In this document: positions 10,000 through 19,850 of the stretch, in pieces
How positions within the stretch are numbered: the first letter of the stretch is position 1
How the letters are laid out: every line of letters starts with the position of its first letter
Assembly: GCA_002104905.1 (NCBI GenBank)
Contig: MCFE01000219.1
Span: 1-64,000, forward strand
From: Basidiobolus meristosporus CBS 931.73
Lineage: Eukaryota; Basidiobolomycota; Basidiobolomycetes; Basidiobolales; Basidiobolaceae
Reading direction: 5' to 3'
DNA: 64,000 nucleotides
Position numbers and translations under genes: made by a program
Notes under the pieces: model-generated
What the model saw: only the letters and a program-made list of their open reading frames with translations
Database searches by the model: none
Told to the model about the DNA's origin: nothing

Positions 10000-10367
10000 T
10001 GTTATGATCCACCACTTAAATGTTTAAGTTAGATCAGTTTTTAGTCAAATCAATTAGGTAATTGTTTAGCTAATCTGTATATCAATATTATATATCAAAT
10101 CAGTAGCATTAGTCAGCAGATGAATCAGCTGATCCTTATCAGACAGGAATAGATATATTAGGTAGGATCTTATTGGGTGATGATGATGCAATCAAATGAG
10201 TCATCAGCCACAACTTACATTAGGAAATACAATTAGTCAGCAATTGATCTGGCAAAATGTATATAAGGAGCTGCCAGAACCTCAATAAAATCAGTTCAAG
10301 TTTTAGTGAATACAATGATAGTTAAACTTCCTATCCCTCTACAACTGTTATACCTGGACTTGTAACA
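10000..10367 (+). repeat. Gypsy 3' LTR
   Basis: 368 bp, TGTTATGATCC...CTTGTAACA. It keeps TATATAAGG near 10260 and AATAAA near 10285, the expected promoter and polyadenylation signals, and is followed by the target duplication ATAG at 10368-10371. Confidence 0.93.
10109..10241 (+). promoter_or_regulatory. Cluster of AP-1/Gcn4/Yap1-like bZIP sites in the gypsy LTR
   Basis: Three sites upstream of the TATA motif: TTAGTCAGC at 10109-10117, ATGAGTCAT at 10196-10204, TTAGTCAGC at 10233-10241. ATGAGTCAT matches the AP-1/Gcn4 consensus; TTAGTCAGC matches Yap1-type response elements. The solo LTR has all three (20778-20786, 20865-20873, 20902-20910), and the old 5' LTR keeps two (910-918, 947-955). 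Position and conservation suggest stress- or starvation-responsive transcription; the binding protein is inferred. Confidence 0.55.
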
Positions 10368-10515
10368 ATAGTCAACAAGGAGGTAGTTTAGGTGTGCAAT
10401 ATTAATCACTACCATATGCTTTGGTAGTAATCCCTGTGAGAGAGAAACTAGGAGAGAATGATGCAAATCTTTTGTAATGCTTATCAAATCAAGGCACTCC
10501 AATGATCACTAGACT

Positions 10516-12360
10516 TTGCTATGAAAAATAACTGTGATAATCCTGTCACAAGGCCATCACAAAACTTACATCCAACAGCTAAGGAGTATTGCTACTAGTA
10601 TGATACCTTGCAAACACTATTCAGAAAAAACCGTACCCTTTATTTTACAAGAATTTAAGTTGAAATCTTATCACAACAATATATAAGTGGCATTTGATGG
10701 CTCTCTCTCAGTTCTCTCTCTTTCTGACCCCAGAAATGCATTTGCATCCAATTGCAGTGTACATTGATTGGCTATTGTCTATTTTCTATACTCCTTACAT
10801 CCTGACTCAAATAATGCTCTTACTTTTGTTGCATACAAAATGATTTATTTCCTTTTGATCTTGATTTGCGGCTCAAGTTTAGATTGTACTGACCTAAATA
10901 GCTCCCTATACCCAACACTGATATCAAGCCCAACCTCACACACAACAAGTAACCCCATTAAACTCCTCCATTCAATAGGTATTTCTGCTAAAGTGCCCTT
11001 TTTCCATAAATTTGGCAGTTGCCCTAGAGCTTTGTGCCATTGCTTGTTCACTGATTCCCATATGTACTGGTCTTCAGCTGGCACTGCAAGGTCAAGCACC
11101 TCATCTGCTAGTCATTGCAACAAAACCCCAGAGTATTAATTTGGATTCTCTTGCATGCTGCTCTTAGAGAACTGGTGCAACCTTGTGCTGAGCCAATTGT
11201 TACCCCAAAATCCCACACTAGGCATTGCAATAGACTTTGTATTCTTGACATTGTTGCTGAGTCTATCAGTGGACAAACTGCCTTTATCTGCAAGCTCTTC
11301 TACCCCACTGGAGCTTAGTTCAACTGACTACACTTTCAACTCTTGGGAAAACAACCTTTGTCTAGTTGATAACTCTCCTTGTCTATGATGGGATTCAGTC
11401 TTTTTTGGGCTTAAGGTGTAACCCAGCATGAGCTGAAGCTTTTTTCTTATGCTTCCCAGTCTCTAGCTTGGATAGACATCTTTCCCTTGAACTTTCCACC
11501 TTCACTGACAGGTCTTTTACTGCTACTTTTACTGAGTGCATCTTGTATTAGGCAGCATTTTTCCTTGATAATTGCTGCTCTGATGCATCTGTTTTGGCCT
11601 GCTTGTCCCTTGCTGGCACTCTGCAAGCAACCTGCCACTTCTTTCCTGCTTGTTTTGAGCTCTCAGCCCAAGCTGTGATAGGCTCCTGAGGGAGCTGCTC
11701 ATTTGTATCAATGCCAGATCCTTCACTGCTACTTTGACCAAGTGCCTCTAGAATAGAACTACCCATTTTCCTTGGTAACTGTTGTGCTGGTGCATATTTG
11801 TCTACCTGTCTTTTCCTTATTGGCACTCTTCCAGCTACCTAATGCCTCTTTGATGCTTGTTTGGAGCTTTTGGCCTTGCTTGTGATGGGCTCTTGAGGAA
11901 GCTACTGGTTTTTAGTGATTGCACCCATGTTCTTCTGCCTCTGATAGTTTCCAATATTCTTAAGATACTTTCTTATCATGCCAATGCTGGCCCAAATGCT
12001 ATTTGCATGTTTGAATCCAGGATAATGCTCATGGAACAAGTCAAGCGCATTCTGCTTGGCCTTGAGTTGCTGATGGTCCCATGGTATGCCAGCCTTAAGG
12101 TGCTAGCATGCTAGACATATGACAACCTCTTGAATATTAGCCCACTCTTCATCATTGGACTCAACAGCTTCACTGCTCTTCAGTGTCTTTTTACTTTTAG
12201 GCTTTGGTATAAGCACTACATTTTCTCTTGAATTTAATACTTGTCTTGTTATATATCTTCTTACATACATCTGCTGGCATCTTGATATAGTACTCATGCC
12301 ACAGCTTTCTACTCAGACTCTTCCATCTCTGAAAACTCTCTGAGGTATCTAGTTCTGCTA
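10516..12360 (-). pseudogene. Decayed second-protein gene of the Tnp2-type transposon family (copy E)
   Basis: On the minus strand, blocks such as 12297-12103 ('NDEEWANIQEVV'), 'FHEHYPGFKHANSIWASIGMIRKYL' (about 12060-11970), 11826-11548 and 11099-10845 ('VNKQWHKALGQLPNLW') line up with the plus-strand copies at about 17160-18480 and 30602-31489. The centre repeats a unit resembling LPQEPITAWAESSKQ. Frames are broken several times. The element terminus (CTATGAAAAATAA) is near 10520. The protein is not assignable to a known family; its constant company with Tnp2 suggests an accessory transposition protein. Confidence 0.6.
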
Positions 12361-12900
12361 AATTAATGAGTGGTTCTTAAATATTTGTATAAAGGCTCAT
12401 CATAGATACTTGGTGTGTACTAACATCACTTGGCAAGAGCTCAAATGGATTCAATATCAACTTCTCTGGTCCAGACCACACTTGTGAGCTGGAGGATGGG
12501 TTTTGTCTGGGCTGTGCTACAGATGAGTCAAGACTTAGTATAGGGGCAATAGTGAGAGATATCGATACTTATACTGTAGCATATTGGCATCAGCCTGATC
12601 ATGTATGAGATATATATGAAAACTGATGGGATTGTTGAATTCTCTATACATTATGCCTGATTCATCTTGAATTGCACTGACTCAGATCAGATCACATCAA
12701 TTGCAGATTTCCTGTTTGATTATAGACTTGTGAGTAAGCATCAATAAAAATACCAAGTCATTGTTTGCAGATGATTTCTGCAACATAATGATGGGATACA
12801 TGGCAATTGAAGTAGATGTAATTATAATGCACAGAAAATCAGATAAATAAAGCTTATTACTCCATATCAATTCAAATCACCTCAGCTCAATCATTTACCA
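12361..12900. other. No gene seen
   Basis: AT-rich sequence with stops in all frames, between the copy E remnant and the DDE transposase remnant. Nothing recognised. Confidence 0.5.
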
Positions 12901-12904
12901 ATCC

Positions 12905-13800
12905 TAATATGACTTACTCATCTGAATAGCCTTTTCTCATGAATCCCATCACTACCACTGGACTGCTTTTTGACACACAAGAGGAGATCTATACCATGTA
13001 TTGTGGACCATCCACACCAATCTACTCAAGGAGATCCCCTGTTAAGCTTCTCAGCTATTACAAGAACTATTGCCCTACAAGGTTTCATCCAACCATCCAT
13101 GGCAACAAAAGTCCTAGAAGCTTTCATTCCTGGCTGAAGGCAATGGAGAACCATCTTGTATAGGGTATGAATGACTTAGAGCAAGCTTGTAATACAAGGT
13201 TCAGAAGCTCCAATAGACTTCCATATCCCAGAATGCTCAGCAATAGATTTTCAATCAGGAGTTTTTTGGACTCCTTCCCAGTCAGGATTAACAGTCCTCA
13301 TTGATGGCAGTGGCACTTTTATTTTAGCAAATGCAAGACACACTCTAAGAACTTTCAAGCACTGTCTGACACTGAGGGTAAAGTCATCTGGCTTAGTGGG
13401 CCATTTGCTGTAAGTAAGTATGATAAAGAACTCTGGGTAGAGAATTGTCCCAAATTTAGTAGAGGGAAGAAATATATGGCAGGTTTAGCTTATATAGAAG
13501 AGGATTGCCACAGATTGGATTTATTACAGCTTATAGGGAGCCAAGGAATGGTGTGCTTTGCAGGAAGCAGAAGCTCTACAATGAGATATTTAATCATTTC
13601 AGAGTAAGAGTAGAACCTATATTTGGATATTCAAAGAGATTCAGCATATTGGCAGGTAAATACAGAGGAAAGTTGTATATAGGAGTAAGCAGCAGAATAG
13701 ATATAATGATTAAGATACTTATTAATGCACAGTATATTCATACAAGAAGACACTCACAGAAAGAAATGAGTCTGAAGAGTTATGAACAGTAGTCAAAGCA
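12905..13800 (+). pseudogene. Decayed DDE superfamily transposase (Harbinger/IS5-like)
   Basis: Across several frames the plus strand reads pieces of a DDE_Tnp_4-like protein: 'LTVLIDGSGTFILANARHTL' near 13285-13345, a GKVIWLSGPF-type piece near 13375-13410 and 'RVRVEPIFGYSKRFSILAGKYRG' near 13605-13672, the last resembling the R-V-E-x-x-F-G...R...L block that closes this domain (the Glu is the third acidic residue). An upstream open stretch (12939-13163) may be its N-terminal region. No inverted repeats could be assigned. A fungal Harbinger-type element is the best guess. Confidence 0.5.
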
Positions 13801-13835
13801 AGAAAAGCACCATTCTGTGCAACATAAGCCTTGTG

Positions 13836-16560
13836 AAAAATAATTTGTTCCTGCAGATGGATCTAATCCAGATCAGCCATCAATATCCCATCAGGAGATC
13901 ATCAAATACCAGCAGCTTGGAATTGATAACCCTCAACATAATCTTATGAAAAGATCACAACAGTATTTGGCTAAGTTTTCTGCTAAATAAAGCTAAAAAC
14001 ATGACAGCGTTTGAGCGGTGTTTTGCCAAGGGTGGGATGGCATTGTTGTGGTCTTAGTTTGCTCTACAAATACTTGTGTGCATTTAACTGGCCAGTACAT
14101 CTAATTGCCTTATATGGCAAGAAACTTGATGGTGTTTTAACAGCCTTGTTGCAAGCCTCAGATGGCATTATAACAGTAGTATTGCAGCCTACAGCTAGTT
14201 CTGTATAATGCTACTGCACCAATTAACCAAATGGTATTTCCTTTTTCTACCTCCCCTTGAGTAACCCATCTATTCCACTGTGGAGTCACCCATCTTTATT
14301 GGCTTACCCACAACTACCTTAGGTATTTCACATATAGTTTGAATCAAAAGTTACTATGGCCTCCTGCTTACAGACCTCTTTATACACACACCTGCCACAA
14401 TTGACATACATCTATCACCGCAACTTTATGGCTTTTTCATGTGATACTTGCAAAGTTGTCATATACCTTGTATTGCTGGTAACATATTAATCTTGCAAAC
14501 ATATGCTTGATTGCAACCACCTTGGCCATGAATACCTCCTGAATATCTGCAAAGAGCTTCTTGGAGTTTAGCCAATATATTCCTTCTCCCTGCTGGATTC
14601 TAGTCCCCCTTATAGGTGTGCTCTGGCTCTTGTTTGTGTGAATTCTGTAATGAATGGTGTAGAAGTTGGCTTGTGAACAAGAGAAATCTGACATATCCTG
14701 GAAGAGTTTTCCTGATAAAAATTATCTGCTTGATGCACCCAGCCCAGCTTTGCATTACTTAACTGATGACCCACACATTGGAGCTGCTTAGCTACTAAAT
14801 GAAGTAGGCATAGGTGCCACCATGTGCACATCTGTCCTCCATATTGTCCAGCTCTTCCTAGCTGTCCATCTTGTGCCAACTCATCACATCCATGATGGAC
14901 TTGAAGGTAGTATTATTGATGAAATTGTGATGTGGTAGTACCAGCAACTTGACTTGTCTTAATATCTTCCCACTCATCTGCTCCATAGGAAACTTCAGAA
15001 AGGTGAAGCAGGGCTCAATATTCTCAATACACCAAGCCAGATGAGGTAGTAAATGGATACAGTAGTGGCAGAGATCTACACATTCAGCTTTATGTTTGTA
15101 GTATAGTCACTCAAATCCCATCACCAACTCTTGGCACAAAAGCTGTAGATGCATCAAGCTGGCATTAGTGATCCACTTATGGATAAATATTATAGCAATG
15201 TCCGCATTTGACTCCCAATGCTTCCAACATACTCTTGGAAGAAATGACTTTAGAGTGCAACTTATATAAATACACATCCAGTTCATCCAATCCTTGCACT
15301 TGTTTTGATGCATATGAGTAAGAATGTTGATTGGAGTCTATGAGAAGTACCAAGGATAGCAGATACTCTGTAATATGTTGCCAATTCTTTCAAATTTCTC
15401 CAATATCTCAATGTGCTCAATTAGCATGATATGCCCCATGTACAACTTGGTCATCTGTATAGGGATATTGTTGAAAAGCAAGTGTATTGCTTCCAATAGA
15501 AGGCCTTTGCTCCAATAGATACCCTCTTTCTTAAGTATCTCTGGTTTTGGACTAGTCCTGTTTTTCAGTCAATGGCCTATAACTTGCCAATCTTGCTGCA
15601 AATGAATGCTTACATATGTATGTTCTCTCTGTAGGAGGTTGATATTCTTAGTGTTAGTGTTTGGGTAATAATCATGTGTGTGGGTTATGTTGTAAATTCC
15701 ATGTATCTCACACATTTGGCAGCCATACCATCCATTGTGCCAAGAAAAGCCAGCAATCCTGCTGATGGCTGGAGTATCTCCAATGCAGATAATTGTATTT
15801 GCTTTGACAATATGGCCATCTATTAATATCCAGCTGTAAGGCACACAAAATTCATCCAGCAATGGATACAGATAGCTAGCCATGTTGGACAGTGATTTAG
15901 GCCCAGATACCAGCAAGACCACCATCAGATTTAGGTTCTGATACCATAAGATAGGCAGCAGATTCAGGTTGATGAGAATTGGTGGCCAGCAGGATTTGCT
16001 GGTGGATTACTTTTTTAATGAGAATCCATCAAGTGCCAAGGCTAAGGCATGATCATGAATACCTTCAGAGTAGCCCTTGCTTCTTAGCTATTTGTAACTT
16101 TTGCCATCAAATATACTGGCTCTATTTGCACTTGATTGATAGTGAGTGTGGTATTTTATAGCCTCTCAATATTTGTTAAACTGCATGAGCTTCTTTAAAA
16201 AGTATTACCAGAATATATCTGGAGTGTGAACAATGTTTCCCCCAATGGTGGTGGATTCTAGACAAGTGGACACCTTGCAATGGTGGCATTTTCTGATGGG
16301 AATGCTGTGCAACTGCTAACCCACAATGGTATCAGGATGGTCTCTGGGTCACTTGTTGCCAACCACATAATGGTTGTCCATTTATGCCATGTACATGGTA
16401 AGTTGCACCCCAGGATGATTTTGGCAACAAGTAGTAGTAAATCCTCAAAGCCCCCATTACTGATGTTAGTGGAAACTCACCTTCATATATATGCTGCCAA
16501 AAAATAAAGCAAAGTTGTCAGGTTCCCAATTAAACCCCACTGCTGACAGCTGCAGAAGAA
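13836..16560 (-). pseudogene. Tnp2 (Transposase_21) transposon remnant, copy A
   Basis: Minus-strand pieces 15925-15569 ('LVSGPKSLSNMASYLYPLLDE', 'ICIGDTPAISRIAGF', 'HNGWYGCQMCEIHGI') and 15313-15107 ('KCKDWMNWMCIYI', 'FLPRVCWKHWES') match the Tnp2/Transposase_21 family of CACTA/EnSpm-like elements in fungi and plants. Tail sequence 14694-14437 is shared with copies B, C and D. The left end at 13836 (CTTGTGAAAAATAATTTG) is a diverged form of the family terminus. The segment 16100-16560 is the upstream part of the same gene. Broken throughout. Confidence 0.7.
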
Positions 16561-16579
16561 TGGTTAGACAACAGCTTGC

Positions 16580-19288
16580 TTGGCAATCAGTGCATCAAGC
16601 AGGGCTACAACCAAAAATGGCACTGTGTACTATGTGACCACTGAAGGTCATAATGCAGGCTCTCAGTCAAGTGGGCAAGTGACAATCACTGTGGAGTCTC
16701 AAGCTGACCATAATGCTGAGGCAGATGAGAATATTGCACAAGCAGTACATTCAGTTGAAGACCAGCAAGAGCCTGTTGTATCATCACCACCACCTGTATT
16801 AGCAAGTATATTGTCAGCACATAATGAAGCATTAATGAGGCAATTAGGTGCGGTGGCTGACATGATAGATGCAATGGCTCAGAGAAATCATGAAATAGTC
16901 TAGACACAGGATGAGTGGATAATATGTGTAAAGCAATCAATATCCCAGGTAGAGAGAGCAGTATCTTTGCATCAAAGCAAGAAATCAAGTAGCTAAATAT
17001 CACAGCCAAGAATTGAGTCATTTCCTGATATAACAGCAGAGAAACACCATACAGTCATTGAAGCATAACAACAGTGCCCAAGGATAAAGCTTACAGAAAA
17101 ACCTACCACAGCATGGGAGGGAGAAGCTGTGGTGTCTATGCCAAATCCTAAAAATCAAAAGATATTAATGATGCATGAAGCCATTGAGTGCAATGATGAA
17201 GAGTGGGCTAATATTTGAGAGGCCATTAGATGTCTAACATGCCTGTACCTTAAGGCCAGCATACCATGGGGCCATCAGGAGCTCAAGGCAAAGTAGAATG
17301 CACTTGACTTGTTCCATTACCATTATTCTTGATTCAAATAAGCAAGCAGATTTTGGGCCAGCATTGGTTTACTATCAAAGTATCTCAAGAATAGCAGAAA
17401 CTACCAAAGGTACACAAACAAGGGTTGAATGGCTAAAAAGCAGTGGCTTCCTCAAGAGCCTGCAACAAGCAGGGCCAAAAGCTCCAAATAAGCATCAAAG
17501 AGATATCAGGTGGCTGGAAGAGTGCTAATGAGGGATGGGCAGGCAGACACAGATGCACCAGCACAACATTCATCAAGGAAAAAGCTTAGTTCCACCAAGG
17601 AAGCACTCTGCCAAAGTTGCATTGAAGGACCTGGCAGTGATAAAAACCAGCAGCTACCTCAAGAGCCTGTCACAGCATGGGCTGAGAGCTCAAAATAAGC
17701 AGGAAAGAGTGTCAGATTGCCTGCAGAGTGCCAGCAAGGGATAAGCAGGCCAAACAGGTGCATCAAAGCAGTTTTTAGCAAGGAGAAAATGTATTTCAAT
17801 ACAATAAGCACTCTGAAAAAGTAGCAGTAAAAGACCTGGCAGTGATAAAGGGAAAGGGAGAAAAGTGTACCTAAGTCAGTGACATGAAATCATGAGAAAG
17901 AAGCTGCAGTTCTTGCAAATTATTGCTGTAAGCTTGGAAAAGACTGAATTCCGTCATAGCCAAGAAGAATTAACAACAAGAAAGCAGCTGTTTTGACAAG
18001 AGTTAGAAGTGCAGCCAGTTGAGCTACACTCCAGTGAGGTAAATGAGTTTGCAGAGAAAGGGAGTTGTCTACCACTGCCTCCACATTCTTCATTGATGAC
18101 TGAGTGTAGATCACACTGACAGACAAAGCAACAGTGTCAAAAACTCAAAAGGTTATCACAATCCCTTCAGTGAAGCTGTAGAACATTAATAAAAACACCA
18201 AGAGGTTGCCGCACTTCTTCAAGAGCAGCACTCAAGAAAATACACTTGAATATTCCAAAGATCTATTGCAAAGACTGGCAGATGAGGTGCTAGACCTTGT
18301 AGTGCCAGCTAAGGGCCAGGATGTTGGGAACTAGTGAGTGAACAGTGGCATAAAGCTGTAGGGTTCCTGCCAAAGTCATGGAAACAGTGCAGTATAGCAG
18401 ATATACTTATCAAGTGGTAATTTTGATGGAGTTACTTGTTGAGTGTGGGATTGGGCTGGCTGATTTGGACAAAATAAGTAAATAACTTTTATGAGGACAG
18501 CTTTACCAAAGTGTGCTAGGCTTCTTTGGTCACAAGACAGTTTTTACACCATTTGGTACAAAATTCACAAAAAGAAGAGCCAGAGAGCGCTTATAAGGGG
18601 ACTAGAATCCAGCAGGGAGAAGGAATATATTGACTAAATACCAAGAAGCTTGTTGCAAATATTCAAGTGGTATTTGTGACAAAAGTGGTAGCAACCAAGC
18701 ATATGTTTACAGGATATATATGCTATCAGCAATACAAGTCATATAGTAACTTGGCAAGCATCACACTGAAAACCCATAAAGTTGAGGTAATAGAAGCATG
18801 TTAATTGCAGTGGGCCTATGTGTATGAGGAGGTTAGTCAGCAGGAGGTCATAGTTTTTTTGATTTGAACTATATGCAGTGTATCCAAGGGAACAGTGGGT
18901 GCAGTAGCATTATACAGAACTAGTTGTAGGCCACTCTACTGCCATTAGAATGCCAGCAGAGATTTATACTGAGGCAGTCAGAACACCATCAAGCCTCTTG
19001 CCATATAAAGCAACTAGATGTATCAGCCAGTTAGGTCTGCTCAAATAAATGTAGAGTGCATTAAGACTGTCAGAAAGCTGTACAATTCTTGTCAAAAGAC
19101 TGCTAAAACACCATCAAGTTTTTACTTTATTTGGCAATAAATTCTGCAATTGCTATCTCAATCCCATCATAAGAATGTGTAGAGGATCAATATTTCCAAG
19201 CTGCCAGTATTGTGATGGCCTTATTGCAGGATCCTGACAGTGGATCCAGATTGGATCCACTTGCTGGACCATATTATTTTTCATAGGG
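16580..19288 (+). pseudogene. Internally deleted Tnp2-family transposon, copy D
   Basis: Plus-strand accessory-gene pieces (16580-16903; 17298-17528; 17510-17744; about 17880-18480) are followed at once by the 3' tail of the Tnp2 region (about 18540-18900, same as 14400-14700 reversed) and the family end TTTTTCATAGGG at about 19277-19288. Most of the transposase gene is missing, so this looks like a deletion derivative. A repeated peptide resembling LPQEPVTAWAESSK occurs at about 17640-17700. All frames are broken. Confidence 0.55.
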
Positions 19289-19850
19289 TGACCCCATATC
19301 CCTCAGAACAGTACCCTGCATGAGCCTAGCACAATCTTACTATGCAATGAGACAGCACTTGTAGAGAAGATGCTAAGGATACTATATGGAGCCAAGTGAG
19401 CCCAGTAGTCCATTTACTGGTGAATGATGCAATGTTGTGGCTAGAGAAGTGGCATGCTTCCACCAATATCAATAATGGAGGCTTTGAGTATTCACTGCTA
19501 CTTCTTGCCAAAATTATCATGGCATGCAACTCTACATGTACTTGGCTCAAATGGAAAATTGTTATGCAGCAGGCAGCATATGGCCCAGAGACTGCCCTGA
19601 TACCAGTTTATTTTAACTGGTGTATGGCATTAACATCAGTAAATGCCACCATTACCAGGTGTCCCACTTATTAGGATTCCACCTCCACTTGAGGAAACAT
19701 TGTTCACACCTCAGATATATTCCAGTGATTCCCCATCTAAGGAAGCTCATGCAGTTAACAAGTATTAAGAGGCTATAAAGTACTGAATTTAGTTCAATCA
19801 AGTGCAAACATTTTTAATATACTTGATGGCAAATATTACAAACAACTAAG
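19289..19850 (+). pseudogene. Fragment of the 5' part of a Tnp2 gene
   Basis: This stretch is the reverse complement of about 16085-16560 in copy A, with shared features such as the 'NGGFE' reading near 19475 and the stretch ending in CATGCAGTTAACAAG...TATAAAG. It stops exactly where the terminus CCCTATGAAAG of the next copy starts, which suggests that copy B inserted here. No complete frame remains. Confidence 0.5.

Larger units (their letters stand above)
710..10371 (+). mobile_element. Ty3/gypsy LTR retrotransposon, split by a copia element
   Basis: Bounded by LTRs 714-1081 and 10000-10367, each starting TGTTATG and ending in CA, and flanked by an exact 4-bp duplication ATAG (710-713 and 10368-10371). 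Internal order is primer site, gag with zinc knuckle, protease, reverse transcriptase, RNase H, integrase, polypurine tract: RT before integrase defines Ty3/gypsy. The body is cut at 4924 by a copia element and resumes at 9829. Frames are broken by several stops and frameshifts, and the two LTRs differ at many positions, so the copy is old and dead. No chromodomain was recognised after the integrase. Confidence 0.93.

Noticed and set aside
17300-17325. Further MITE ends (ACTTGTTCCAT at 17310, ATGGAACAAGT at 12030)
   Set aside because: Both lie at homologous positions within copies D and E of the accessory transposon gene and have no partner end, so the match is coincidental.
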